Source of the DNA: Xanthomonas translucens pv. cerealis
Lineage (GTDB): Bacteria > Pseudomonadota > Gammaproteobacteria > Xanthomonadales > Xanthomonadaceae
Reading direction: 5' to 3'
Assembly (NCBI RefSeq): GCF_006838285.1
Contig: NZ_CP038228.1
Span: forward strand, 3,472,001 to 3,536,000
Length of the DNA: 64,000 nucleotides
Each line of letters begins with the position of its first letter. Positions within the stretch are counted from its first letter, which is position 1. A program made the translations under genes and the position numbers. The notes under the pieces are model-generated. The model had not been told where the DNA came from, did not search any database, and saw nothing but the letters and a program-made list of their open reading frames with translations. Below are positions 39,757-49,206 of this stretch, in pieces.

Positions 39757-41376
39757 TCATTTGACACCGTGCATCAACTTGTTGATCAACGGTGCAATCA
39801 GGAACAACAACACACCCGAGCCGAGCAGGGCCCAGAAACCGAAGGTATACCCGCCCAAGGCGGAAGATACTGTCATCCCATCTTTGCCGCTGACATGGCC
39901 GGCAAAGATTCCGGACAGATTGTTGCCGATGCCGGTGGACAGGAACCAACCGCCCATGCCGAAACCGACCAGGCGTAGTGGCGCCAGCTTGGTCACCATC
40001 GACAGGCCGATCGGCGACAGGCAAAGCTCGCCGACCGACTGGATCACGTAGACCATGAACAAGGTCCAGAACGGGATCTTGCCGGCATCGTTGACCAGAC
40101 TCGACAGCGCGAACATCAGCAGCAAGAACGCCAGGCTGTTGAACCCCAGGCCCAGCGCAAACTTGCGCGAGATAGAGGGATTGAAGCGGCCAGCCTTGAC
40201 CCATATCCAGGCGATGACCGGCGCCAAGGTGATGATAGCCAACGAATTCACCGATTGGAACCAAGCGGTGGGAAAGGTCCAGTCGCCGAGCTGACGATTG
40301 ACGATCTCGTCCGCAAGGAAGGTGAAAGAGCTGCCAGCCTGTTCGAAGAACATCCAGAACAGCACGTTGAAGGCAAAGATGATCAGCATCGCGATCACCT
40401 TGTCACGCGCAACCTTGCCGTTGCGAATGCCCTCGACCAACAACATGACCGACAGCGCAATGAAGATCGCACCGAGTATCCAGGCCAGCACCGTCGCGGC
40501 GGCAAGCGTCTTCTCGTAGTTGAGCGCGCCTTGCACATGGACGGGTTGCAGCCATCCCAGTGACATCAGCGCATCGGCCACATACCTGGCAAGCGCGCCC
40601 CCGAGCACAAAATAGATGACCGGGACCGCGAACACGCAGCCCACCAGTACAGCGATGACGCGGCCGCTACCGCCGGTACCTGGGAATGCAGCGCCGATAC
40701 CCTTGAGCTGGGCCCGGCCGACAAAGAACCACAGCAGGCTTATCAACATGCCGATGCCGGAGGCGATGAACACCATCTTGTAAGACGGCATCGCCACAGT
40801 GCCGAACACTTTCTCAGCCAACATCTGGGTCAGTACTGGCGAGACCATGGCGCCGATATTGATGCCCATGTAGAAGATGGTAAAGCCGCTGTCCCGACGC
40901 GGGTCGGCAATACTGTAGAGCTTGCCGATCATGGCCGAGATGTTGGGCTTGAACAGGCCATTGCCGACGATGATCGTGGATAGGCCTAGCTCGAACACCT
41001 GCTGGTTCGGTACGGCGATCATGAAAAGGCCGGTAGCCATCACCGCTGCACCGACCAGGATGGAACGCTGGTAGCCAAGCACTCGATCAGCGACGTAACC
41101 ACCGAAGATAGCTGCCGCGTAGACCAGTGCCAGATACGCGCCGTAAGTGGCGCTCGCCGAGGCCTGGCCAGAACCCTGGCCGCCATAGAACTGCGCCACG
41201 ATGTACAGTACCAACGCCCAGCGAATCCCATAGAACGCGAAGCGCTCCCAGAATTCTGTCATGAACAACAGCCACAATGGCCGCGGATGGCCCAGCAGGG
41301 TCTTGAATTCGGGCGGTTGCGCTGGCGGCTGCGGCGGTGAGGCTGGGGGGTGCGACGCGACGTCGTCAACGCTCAT
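39757..41376 (-). CDS. POT-family proton-coupled peptide transporter
   Basis: A 539-residue MFS transporter of the PTR2/POT family, importing di- and tripeptides with protons. Diagnostic motifs: FWERFAFYGIRWALVLYI (ExxERFxYY) at about 45-62, and FYMGINIGAMVSP (PTR2 signature). About 12-14 hydrophobic segments. AAGGGA precedes the ATG at 41376. It is on the same strand as the tryptophan dioxygenase, but a family-3 repeat lies between them. Confidence 0.93.
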   Translation of the reverse strand: MSVDDVASHPPASPPQPPAQPPEFKTLLGHPRPLWLLFMTEFWERFAFYGIRWALVLYIVAQFYGGQGSGQASASATYGAYLALVYAAAIFGGYVADRVLGYQRSILVGAAVMATGLFMIAVPNQQVFELGLSTIIVGNGLFKPNISAMIGKLYSIADPRRDSGFTIFYMGINIGAMVSPVLTQMLAEKVFGTVAMPSYKMVFIASGIGMLISLLWFFVGRAQLKGIGAAFPGTGGSGRVIAVLVGCVFAVPVIYFVLGGALARYVADALMSLGWLQPVHVQGALNYEKTLAAATVLAWILGAIFIALSVMLLVEGIRNGKVARDKVIAMLIIFAFNVLFWMFFEQAGSSFTFLADEIVNRQLGDWTFPTAWFQSVNSLAIITLAPVIAWIWVKAGRFNPSISRKFALGLGFNSLAFLLLMFALSSLVNDAGKIPFWTLFMVYVIQSVGELCLSPIGLSMVTKLAPLRLVGFGMGGWFLSTGIGNNLSGIFAGHVSGKDGMTVSSALGGYTFGFWALLGSGVLLFLIAPLINKLMHGVK

Positions 41377-41473
41377 GCGGTGTTCCCTTGCGTATTCAGT
41401 ATGGGCTGGGGCGATTCCCGGCCAGGCCGGGCAACGGGCGAGCATCACCGACAGTTGGCGCTGGCGTCAAATT

Positions 41474-41606
41474 GGGTCGGGACTGGGGACCCGGGACTCG
41501 TAGACGTCCCTCGACCTGAGCAAACCGTTTGAAAGCGGCACCCAAGCGCGTACTAAGACGGCTGCGGCGCGCCACCGGGTCCCGGGTCCCGAGTCCCGAG
41601 TCCCGG
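41474..41606. repeat. Family-3 palindromic element
   Basis: Arms GGGTCGGGACTGGGGACCCG (41474-41500) and CCGGGTCCCGGGTCCCGAGT continuing CCCGAGTCCCGG (41575-41606), inverted and about 75 nt apart. The right arm is inside the 3' end of the tryptophan dioxygenase gene. Confidence 0.8.
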
Positions 41607-42479
41607 CACAAGGTCGCGCCCGTCCGGCAACCCCACCGAGGTGCGCACCTCGAACAACTCCGGAAAGAAAGTCAGCGCCAGCGCCTGCTGCAGGAAGCCC
41701 ACGCCGCTGGAGCCGCCGGTGCCGCGCTTGAAGCCGATCACCCGCATCACCGTGCGCATGTGGCGGAAGCGCCACAGCTGGAACTGGGTCTCCAGGTCCA
41801 CCAGGTCCTCGCACAGCGCATATTCGCGCCAGTAGCGGTCGGTGTTCTCGTAGATGCGCTCGAACACCGGCCGCAGCAGCGGATCGCTGACGTGCGGCTG
41901 GCGCCAGTCGCGCGCCCGGTACTGCGCGGGAATCGCATGCCCGAAGCGGGTCAGGTAACGCAGGAATTCCTCGTACAGGCTGGGCGCCTCCAGCACCGCC
42001 TGCAGCGCCGCCTGGCCGTGCGGGTCGTGGCCGAACACGCGCAGCATCTGTGCGTTCTTGTTGCCGAGCAGGAACTCGATGGTGCGGTACTGCAGCGACT
42101 GGAAGCCCGAGGCCGGGCCGAGCACGTCGCGGAAGCCCATGTATTCGGACGGCGTCAGCGTCTCCAGCACCGACCACTGCTCGGTGAGCTGGCGCAGCAC
42201 CTGCTTGCTGCGCGCCAGCACCTTGCGGCATTGCCAGACCTCGTCGCGTTGCAGATGCATGATCGCCGCGCGCAGCTCGTGCGCCAGCAGCTTCAGCCAC
42301 AGCTCGGAGGTCTGGTGCTGGATGATGAACAGCATCTCGTCGTGGTGCGGCGGATCGGACAGCGGTTGCTGCGCGGACAGCAACTGGTCCAGCCGCAGGT
42401 AGCCGCCGTAGCTCAGGCGGCCTTGCAGGTCGGTGTGGATCCCGGCTTCGAGCGGGCGCTGGTTTTGTTCGACGGGCAT
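41553..42479 (-). CDS. kynA: Tryptophan 2,3-dioxygenase with a repeat-derived tail
   Basis: A 308-residue heme enzyme that opens tryptophan to N-formylkynurenine. The family's [20 protein letters not shown] near residue 45 and the axial-ligand segment [20 protein letters not shown] near 238 are intact. It begins [20 protein letters not shown]. Relatives in Xanthomonas are about 298 residues; here the C-terminus reads [19 protein letters not shown], encoded by a family-3 repeat. The catalytic core is unaffected. The sequence context with hppD and hmgA suggests a local aromatic-catabolism cluster. Confidence 0.96.
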   Translation of the reverse strand: MPVEQNQRPLEAGIHTDLQGRLSYGGYLRLDQLLSAQQPLSDPPHHDEMLFIIQHQTSELWLKLLAHELRAAIMHLQRDEVWQCRKVLARSKQVLRQLTEQWSVLETLTPSEYMGFRDVLGPASGFQSLQYRTIEFLLGNKNAQMLRVFGHDPHGQAALQAVLEAPSLYEEFLRYLTRFGHAIPAQYRARDWRQPHVSDPLLRPVFERIYENTDRYWREYALCEDLVDLETQFQLWRFRHMRTVMRVIGFKRGTGGSSGVGFLQQALALTFFPELFEVRTSVGLPDGRDLVPGLGTRDPGPGGAPQPS

Positions 42480-42644
42480 GGGCGGGGACGGCGATCCGGG
42501 GCCGGCAAGGGTACCGCAGCGACGCGTGTCACATCCCGGTCAGCGGCGGGCGGCAAACTCGGGCAGAATCGAGCCGGCGCCTCGGGGAGCGCCGTCGGTC
42601 ATCGCCGTTACGTGCGTCTTCAAGGATTGGGGAGAGTCTTTGTC

Positions 42645-45600
42645 ATGCGAACCATGCTGCTTCGTGCTGCAGCGTCGTCGTGCGCGCTTGCCTGTGCCTG
42701 TGCCGGGACCGGCCAGGCCCAGGTCGTCATCAGCCAGGTCTATGGCGGCGGCGGCAACAGTGGCGCCATCTACAAGAGCGATTTCGTCGAACTGCACAAC
42801 AACGGCAACCAGGCAGTGAGCCTGGCCGGCTGGTCGCTGCAGTACGCCTCGGCCGCCGGCAGCAGCTGGCAGGTCACCACGCTGGCCGGCAGCATCGCCG
42901 CAGGCGGCTACTACCTGGTCAAGCAGGCCGACGGCAGCGGCGGCAGTGCCGCGCTGCCGGCGCCGGACGCCACCGGCACCACCGCGATGAGCGGCACCGC
43001 CGGCAAGCTCGCGCTCAGCAACGCGGCGACCGCGCTAAGCGGCGCCTGCCCCGCCGGCAACGTCGATTTCGTCGATTTCGTCGGCTACGGCAGCAGCGCC
43101 AGCTGCGCCGAAGGCAGCGCGCCGAGCGCCGCGCCGAGCAACACCCTGGCGGTGCTGCGCGGCAGCGGCGGCTGCAGTGACAGCGACAACAACAACGCCG
43201 ACTTTGCCACCGCCGCGCCGACCCCGCGCAACAGCGCCGCGGCCGCCAACCTGTGCGGCGGCGGCAACCAGCCGGTGGCCAGCGTAGCCAACCTCAGCCG
43301 GGGCGAAGGCGACAGCGGCAGCAGCGCATTCGTGTTCACCATCGCTCTGAGCCAGCCTGCCGGCAGCGGCGGGGTCAGCTTCAGCGTCGCCACCCGCGAC
43401 GGCAGCGCCAGCGCCGGCAGCGACTACCAGGCCCTGGCCGCGACCGATGTGAGCATCGCCGCCGGCGAGAGCAGCGCGCAGGTCAGCGTGGTGGTCAACG
43501 GCGACACCGCCAACGAACCCGACGAAACCTTCTCCCTCGACATCAGCGGCATCAGCGGCGCGCTGCCGGCCGCGCTGACCGCCAGCGGGGTGATCCTCAA
43601 CGACGACTTCAACCTGGTGCCGATCCACAGCATCCAGGGCAGCGGCGCGCGTTCGCCGCTGGTCGGGCAGATCGTCGCCACCAGCGGCATCGTCACCGCG
43701 CGGCGCAGCGCCGGCTTCTTCCTGCAGGCGCCCGACGCCCAGGCCGACGCCGATACGCAGAGTTCCGAAGGCATCTACGTCTACACCGGCAGCGCGCCGC
43801 CGGCCGAGGCCGCGGTGGGCAATGCGGTGCGGGTGCAGGCCAGCGTGCTCGAGTACGTGCCGAGCGCCGACCCGACCCAGCCGCCACTGACCGAGTTGGG
43901 CACCCCAACCGTACTGCTACAGTCCACCGGCAATCCGCTGCCGGCCGCGGTGACGCTGACCACCCGCTTCCCCGACCCGAACGGCACCTACGACCAGCTC
44001 GAGCGCCTGGAAGGCATGCGCGTGACCGTGCCCAGCCTCACCGTCAACGCGCCTACCGGCGGCAGCGTGAACGAGACCAACGCCAGCGCCAGCAGTAACG
44101 GCGTGTTCCATGCCGTGGTCAGCGGCCTGCCGCGCGCCTGGCGCACGGCCGGCGTGCAACAGCCCGACCCGTTGCCGGCCGGATCGCCGTCCGACGTGCC
44201 ACGCTGGAACAGCAACCCGCAGGTGATCGCGGTGGGCAGCGCCGGCCTCGGCGGCGAGCGCATCGACGTGGCCAGCGGCTGCGTGGTGCTCGGCGTCAGC
44301 GGCCCGCTGGACTACAGCTTCCGCCGCTACACGATCTATCCGGAAACCGCGCCCAGCGTGCAGTGCAACGGCGCCGACCAGCCCAAGCCGGCCCCGGCGC
44401 CGCAGGCCGACGACGTCAACGTCGCGACCTACAACATGGAACGCTTCTTCGACGACCAGAACGACCCGGAGATCGGCGAACCGGTGCTGACCGCGGCCGC
44501 CTACCAGGCCCGGCTCAACAAGGCCTCGATGGCGATCCGCAACTACCTCAACACGCCCGACATCCTGGGCACGGTGGAAGTGGAAAGCCTGAGCGTGCTG
44601 CAGACCCTGGCCGCACGCATCAACGCCGACGCGCTCGCCGCCGGCCAGCCCGACCCGCAGTACGTGGCCTATCTTCAGGAAGGCAACGACGTGGGCGGTA
44701 TCGACGTCGGCTTCCTGGTCAAGACCGCGGCGGTCGGCGCCGGCATCGCCCGCGTGGAGGTGCTCTCGGTCAGCCAGGAAGGCAAGGCCACCACCTGGAC
44801 CGAGCCGGGCGGCGGCAGCAGCCTGCTCAACGACCGCCCGCCGCTGCTGCTGAAGGCGATCGTGCATTGCGCCGACGGCCGCACGTTGCCGCTGACCGTG
44901 GTCGAGGTGCACCAGCGTTCGCTCAACGGCGCCGAGACCGACGACGCCAGCGGCCTGCGCATCCGCGCCAAGCGCCAGGCGCAGGCGGTGTTCCTGGCCA
45001 ACCTGCTGCAGGCGCGGCAAGCCGCCGACCCCGGCGAACAGTTGCTGGTGATGGGCGACTTCAACGCCTTCGAGTTCAACGACGGTTACGTCGATGCGAT
45101 GGGCACGGTCACCGGCCTGCCCTCGGCCGACGCGCAGACCGTGGTCGACGGCGACGGCGCCGACCTGGCCACCCCGGACCTGTACAACCTGACCCTGCTG
45201 TCCACGCCGGAGCAGAGCTATTCGTACGCCTACGACGGCAACGTGCAGTCGCTGGACCACATCCTGGCCAACCGCGCGCTGATGAACTCGGCACAGGTCG
45301 CGACGCTGAGCGAAAGCCATGCGCGGCTCAACGCCGACTTCCCGGCCACCGCGCGCAACGCCGCCTACTCGCCGGCGCGGCTGTCCGACCACGATCCGGC
45401 GATGGTGCTGCTCACGCTCAAGCCGCTGCAGCGCGCCGACCTGAGCGTGACCGCGAACGCCGCCACTACTTCGGTCTACGCCGGCGACACCATCCGCTAC
45501 AGGGTCCAAGCCGGCAACGCCGGTCCGGATGCGGCCTGCTTCGCCGCTGTCGCCTTCGCCCTGGACGCGGCGGCGACCCCGACCGTGACCGCCGCCCCCG

Positions 45601-46223
45601 GCTGGACCTGCGCCGCCCCGGACGTGGCCGCGCAGACCGTGGTGACCTGCACCACGGCGCAGTTCGCCGCCGGTGCCGCGCCGCGCTTCGAGGTCGCGCT
45701 ACCGGCCGGCACCGACCTGATCGGGCGCACGCTGACCCTGGCCGCCTCGGTCGCCACGCAGACCGAGGACCCGAACGGCAGCAACAACGGCGCCAGCACC
45801 GCGGTGGCGGTGCTGGCCGCGCCTGCCGGCAACCTGGCGCTGCGCATCGACGGCCCGGCGACGCTGCCGCTGACCGCGTTCAGCGCCAACTACCGCATCG
45901 CCCTCGTGAACCATGGCAATGCACCGGTCAGGCGCGCCAGCCTGAGCGTCAGCGGCAACCCGCTGTCGGTGCTGTCGCTACTGCTGCCGCCGCACGGCTG
46001 GCAGTGCGTGCGCCAGGCCCACGGCCTGCGCAGTGTGCAATACCAGTGCGGCACCCGCACCGACCTGGCGCCGGGCGCCAGCACCGCGTTCACCCTGACC
46101 ACCCCGACCCGCCCGCTGCCGGCCGACCGCAGCATCGTGATCGAAGCCAGCGCCAACTCGGCCTCGGCCGATGCCGACCCCTCCGACAACGCCGCACGCT
46201 TCAGCACCCGCATCGGCCGCTGA
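42645..46223 (+). CDS. Secreted ExeM/NucH-type extracellular endonuclease
   Basis: A 1192-residue exported nuclease. A signal peptide ends near AGTGQAQ (about 26). Then follow a lamin-tail domain (about 27-150, VVISQVYGGGGNSGAIYKSD), a Calx-beta-like repeat (about 212-315), an OB-type domain (about 330-470), the endonuclease/exonuclease/phosphatase domain (about 585-925) with VATYNMERFFDD, LVMGDFNAFEFND and LSDHDPAMVLL, and C-terminal DUF11-type beta domains to the end. The ATG at 42645 follows GGGGAGAG. Such enzymes digest extracellular DNA in biofilms or for phosphate; Clp often controls secreted enzymes, but no site was identified. Confidence 0.93.
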   Translation: MRTMLLRAAASSCALACACAGTGQAQVVISQVYGGGGNSGAIYKSDFVELHNNGNQAVSLAGWSLQYASAAGSSWQVTTLAGSIAAGGYYLVKQADGSGGSAALPAPDATGTTAMSGTAGKLALSNAATALSGACPAGNVDFVDFVGYGSSASCAEGSAPSAAPSNTLAVLRGSGGCSDSDNNNADFATAAPTPRNSAAAANLCGGGNQPVASVANLSRGEGDSGSSAFVFTIALSQPAGSGGVSFSVATRDGSASAGSDYQALAATDVSIAAGESSAQVSVVVNGDTANEPDETFSLDISGISGALPAALTASGVILNDDFNLVPIHSIQGSGARSPLVGQIVATSGIVTARRSAGFFLQAPDAQADADTQSSEGIYVYTGSAPPAEAAVGNAVRVQASVLEYVPSADPTQPPLTELGTPTVLLQSTGNPLPAAVTLTTRFPDPNGTYDQLERLEGMRVTVPSLTVNAPTGGSVNETNASASSNGVFHAVVSGLPRAWRTAGVQQPDPLPAGSPSDVPRWNSNPQVIAVGSAGLGGERIDVASGCVVLGVSGPLDYSFRRYTIYPETAPSVQCNGADQPKPAPAPQADDVNVATYNMERFFDDQNDPEIGEPVLTAAAYQARLNKASMAIRNYLNTPDILGTVEVESLSVLQTLAARINADALAAGQPDPQYVAYLQEGNDVGGIDVGFLVKTAAVGAGIARVEVLSVSQEGKATTWTEPGGGSSLLNDRPPLLLKAIVHCADGRTLPLTVVEVHQRSLNGAETDDASGLRIRAKRQAQAVFLANLLQARQAADPGEQLLVMGDFNAFEFNDGYVDAMGTVTGLPSADAQTVVDGDGADLATPDLYNLTLLSTPEQSYSYAYDGNVQSLDHILANRALMNSAQVATLSESHARLNADFPATARNAAYSPARLSDHDPAMVLLTLKPLQRADLSVTANAATTSVYAGDTIRYRVQAGNAGPDAACFAAVAFALDAAATPTVTAAPGWTCAAPDVAAQTVVTCTTAQFAAGAAPRFEVALPAGTDLIGRTLTLAASVATQTEDPNGSNNGASTAVAVLAAPAGNLALRIDGPATLPLTAFSANYRIALVNHGNAPVRRASLSVSGNPLSVLSLLLPPHGWQCVRQAHGLRSVQYQCGTRTDLAPGASTAFTLTTPTRPLPADRSIVIEASANSASADADPSDNAARFSTRIGR

Positions 46224-46330
46224 GCGCAAGCGCGTTCGGGCAGAAAAGGCGCGGCATTGCGGCCGCGCCGTTTATTTTGCTACCGCGCCTGAGCCTACCG
46301 TTGCCGTTGAGGCCTCTGCTGTTGAAGCCA

Positions 46331-46372
46331 CTCTCCCCCCGGGAGAGGGGTTGGGGTGAGGGTCGGGGCGTA
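46331..46372. repeat. Family-2 repeat copy
   Basis: CTCTCCCCCCGGGAGAGGGG continuing TTGGGGTGAGGGTCGG, in the gap between the nuclease and the dehydrogenase operon. Oriented as the copy at 36787. Confidence 0.85.
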
Positions 46373-46440
46373 GCCACCCAGCCATCCCGTCGAATGTAGC
46401 CTTAGCCCTCGCTCGGGCCTCTGCTATCGCGCTCGAGACG

Positions 46441-46494
46441 TTGCTGTTGCTGTTGCTGTTGCTGTCGCTGTTGCTGTCGCTGTTGCTGTCGCTG
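46441..46494. repeat. Nine-copy TTGCTG/TCGCTG hexamer repeat
   Basis: TTGCTG x4, then alternating TCGCTG and TTGCTG to nine units in perfect hexamer phase, 200 nt upstream of the E1 alpha gene. The gap 46224-46693 otherwise has a family-2 repeat and no recognisable gene. Confidence 0.95.
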
Positions 46495-46693
46495 TCCCAC
46501 CCGCTGCACAGCCACCAACCGCAACGCAGCAATCGCCGAAGTCAACGCCAGCAGTGCGCAACGCCCCCACAGCGCACGTTTTTTGCTGCAACCCAGCAAG
46601 ATCCCGTGCTGCGGTGCAGGACGGCTTTCGTGCACGCCGTCCTTAACATGCCGGTCATATCATTTGAAACTTGTTGTCGAGAGTGCCGCTGTC

Positions 46694-47782
46694 ATGACCA
46701 TCGCCGCCCAGTTCGAAATCCAGTACATGCAATACCTCGACGCGGACGGCCAGCCGGCTCGCGGCGCCCTCCCGGCCGATTCGGCCAACCCGCAGACCCT
46801 GCTGGCGCTGTTCAAGCAGATGCTCTACGTGCGCACCTTCGACAGCAAGGCGGTCGCCCTGCAGCGCACCGGCAAGCTCGGCACCTACGCCTCGTGCCTG
46901 GGCCACGAGGCCACCCACATCGGCATCGGCGCGGCGATGCGCAGCGGCGACGTGCTGGCGCCCAGCTACCGCGAGTACGGCGTCATGTTCATGCGCGGCG
47001 TGCGCCCGCGCGAGGTGCTGCTGTACTGGGGCGGCGACGAACGCGGCAGCGACTTCCTGCGCGATTCCGACGCGGCCCGCGATTTCCCGATCTGCGTACC
47101 GATCTCCACCCAGTGCCTGCATGCCGCCGGCGCGGCACTGGCGTTCAAGCTGCGCGGCGAAGGCCATGTCGCGGTCGCCATTTGCGGCGACGGCGGCTCC
47201 TCGAAGACCGATTTCTATGCCGCACTCAATTCCGCCGGCGCCTACAAACTGCCGCTGATCCTGTGCGTGATCAACAACGGCTGGGCGATCTCGGTGCCGC
47301 GCGCGGCGCAGACCGGCGCGCAGACCCTGGCGCAGAAGGGCCTGGCCGGCGGCCTGCACTGCCTGCAGGTGGACGGCAACGACCTGATCGCGGTGCTGGA
47401 AGCGATGCGCAAGGCACGCGAGCGCGCGCTGTGCGGCCAGGGCGCCACGGTCATCGAATTCATGACCTACCGCCTGTCCGACCACACCACCGCCGACGAC
47501 GCGCGCCGCTACCGCGACGCCGACGAGGTCAAGCACGCCTGGGAGCGCGAGCCGCTGACCCGGATGCGCACCTGGCTGAGCGCGCAGGGCCTGTGGAACG
47601 AGGCCGAGGAAGCGGCATGGAAGCAGGAATGCGCGCGCCTGGTCGACATCGAGGTCGATGCCTACCTGGCCACCCCCGTGCAGCCGGTGGAAGCGATGTT
47701 CGATTATCTGTACGCCGATCCGCCGCCGGACCTGCTCGCACAGCGCGCCGACGCCATCGCCCTGGAGCAGCGCCATGGATGA
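46694..47782 (+). CDS. 2-oxoacid dehydrogenase E1 component, alpha subunit
   Basis: A 362-residue TPP enzyme subunit of the branched-chain/pyruvate dehydrogenase type. The TPP motif is visible as ICGDGGSSKTDFYAALN then CVINNGWAIS. The family's phosphorylation-loop region reads YRLSDHTTADDARRYR. Alpha-beta heterotetrameric E1 occurs in branched-chain 2-oxoacid dehydrogenase and in some pyruvate dehydrogenases; sequence alone does not decide the substrate. Branched-chain use would supply starters for iso-fatty acids, abundant in Xanthomonas (inference). First gene of a four-gene operon. Confidence 0.92.
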   Translation: MTIAAQFEIQYMQYLDADGQPARGALPADSANPQTLLALFKQMLYVRTFDSKAVALQRTGKLGTYASCLGHEATHIGIGAAMRSGDVLAPSYREYGVMFMRGVRPREVLLYWGGDERGSDFLRDSDAARDFPICVPISTQCLHAAGAALAFKLRGEGHVAVAICGDGGSSKTDFYAALNSAGAYKLPLILCVINNGWAISVPRAAQTGAQTLAQKGLAGGLHCLQVDGNDLIAVLEAMRKARERALCGQGATVIEFMTYRLSDHTTADDARRYRDADEVKHAWEREPLTRMRTWLSAQGLWNEAEEAAWKQECARLVDIEVDAYLATPVQPVEAMFDYLYADPPPDLLAQRADAIALEQRHG

Positions 47783-47867
47783 GTTCAGCCCTCGCCTCGC
47801 CGACACGGCCGCCGCACACGCGGCCGGCACCGCCCACAGCGCGGCCACAGCGCGCGGAGACAGCCCC

Positions 47868-48854
47868 ATGACCAGCACCCCCATCACCTTGATCGAAGCG
47901 GTCACCCAGGCCCTGGCCTGGGAACTGCAGCACGACCCGTCGGTGCTGGTGCTGGGCGAGGACGTGGGCGTCAACGGCGGCGTGTTCCGCGCCACCGCCG
48001 GCCTGCAGCAGCGCTTCGGCGCGCAGCGCGTGCTGGACACGCCGCTGGACGAAACCACCATCGCCGGCCTCAGCGTTGGCCTGGCTGCGCAGGGCATGAG
48101 GCCGGTGGCTGAGGCGCAGTTCGACGGCTTCGTCTATCCGATGGTGGATCAGCTGATCTGCCACGCCGCGCGCCTGCGCAACCGCACCCGCGGCCGACTG
48201 CACTGCCCGATGGTGCTGCGCGTGCCGTGGGGCGGCGGCATCCGCGCGCCAGAGCACCACAGCGAAGCCAACGAGGCCATCTTCACCAACGTGCCCGGCC
48301 TGCGCGTGGTGCTGCCGTCCTCGCCGCAGCGCGCCTACGGCCTGTTGCTGGCGGCGATCCGCGAGCCGGATCCGGTGATCTACATGGAGCCCAAGCGCAT
48401 CTACCGCCAGTACAAGGAAGTGGTCGCCGACGACGGCGAGGCGCTGCCGCTGGACGTGTGTTTCGTGCTGCGCGAGGGCAGCGACGTGACCCTGGTCGCC
48501 TGGGGCGCGCAGGTCAAGGAAGCGCTGGAAGCGGCCGACAAGCTGGCCGCCGACGGCATCAGCGCCGAAGTCATCGACGTGGCCACGCTGCGCCCGCTGG
48601 ACTTCGACACCATCGCCGAATCGGTGGCGCGTACCGGCCGCTGCGTGATCGTGCAGGAGGCCCCGCGCAGCGCCGGCTTCGGCGCGGAGATCGCCGCGCG
48701 CCTGGCCGAGCAGTCGATGTACGACCTGGTCGCGCCGGTGCAGCGGGTGACCGGCTACGACACGCACATTCCCTTGTTCCGGCTGGAGATGAAATACCTG
48801 CCGAGCGTGGACAAGATCGTCGCGGCGGCCAAGCGTGCGGTCGCCGCAGGCTGA
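47868..48854 (+). CDS. 2-oxoacid dehydrogenase E1 component, beta subunit
   Basis: A 328-residue partner of E1 alpha. Visible motifs: VLVLGEDVGVNGGVFRATAG (TPP-binding region), DTPLDETTIAGLSVGLA, VLRVPWGGGIRAPEHHSE and VTLVAWGAQVKEALEAA. The ATG at 47868 has GGAG nine nt upstream; an in-frame ATG at 47775, overlapping the E1 alpha stop, would add 31 alanine/threonine-rich residues and cannot be excluded. Tightly coupled to the next gene. Confidence 0.94.
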   Translation: MTSTPITLIEAVTQALAWELQHDPSVLVLGEDVGVNGGVFRATAGLQQRFGAQRVLDTPLDETTIAGLSVGLAAQGMRPVAEAQFDGFVYPMVDQLICHAARLRNRTRGRLHCPMVLRVPWGGGIRAPEHHSEANEAIFTNVPGLRVVLPSSPQRAYGLLLAAIREPDPVIYMEPKRIYRQYKEVVADDGEALPLDVCFVLREGSDVTLVAWGAQVKEALEAADKLAADGISAEVIDVATLRPLDFDTIAESVARTGRCVIVQEAPRSAGFGAEIAARLAEQSMYDLVAPVQRVTGYDTHIPLFRLEMKYLPSVDKIVAAAKRAVAAG

Positions 48855-48855
48855 G

Positions 48856-49206
48856 ATGCGCGCGCGCCTGCTCAGCGACTACCGCGCCGCCTACCGGCAC
48901 CCGATTCGCGTCGCCGCCGGCGAGCGCGTGCTGCTGGGCGTGCGCGACGAGGAATGGCCCGCGTTCGTCTGGACCACCACCGCCGCCGGCAACGCCGGCT
49001 GGGCGCCGCTGGCCTGGCTGCGCGCCACCGGCGACGGCCACGCCGAAGCGCTGCGCGACTACGACGCGCGCGAACTGGATGCCGTGCAGGGCGACACCGT
49101 GACCCTGCATCACGAATACGGCGACTGGTGGTGGGCCGAGCGCGCCGATGGCGCGCAGGGCTGGCTGCCGGCGCGCGACCTGGAACTGCTGGAAGAGACC
49201 ACATGA
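48856..49206 (+). CDS. Small protein with two SH3-like domains within the dehydrogenase operon
   Basis: A 116-residue protein of two tandem variant-SH3 units: RLLSDYRAAYRHPIRVAAGE to about 55, and ALRDYDARELDAVQGDTVTL ending with DWWWAERADGAQGWLPARDL. The second has the ALYDY-like start, a tryptophan pair and the GWLPA motif of SH3 domains. It starts one base after the E1 beta stop and its stop overlaps the E2 start (ATGA), so it is made in step with the complex. Related Xanthomonas proteins are annotated only as SH3-domain proteins; it may help assemble E1 and E2 (inference). Confidence 0.85.
   Translation: MRARLLSDYRAAYRHPIRVAAGERVLLGVRDEEWPAFVWTTTAAGNAGWAPLAWLRATGDGHAEALRDYDARELDAVQGDTVTLHHEYGDWWWAERADGAQGWLPARDLELLEETT

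Noticed and set aside
46272..46532. Minus-strand frame reading SNSNSDSD repeats through the hexamer array
   Set aside because: The repetitive protein is simply the hexamer array translated, and the frame also runs through a family-2 repeat; no ribosome site.
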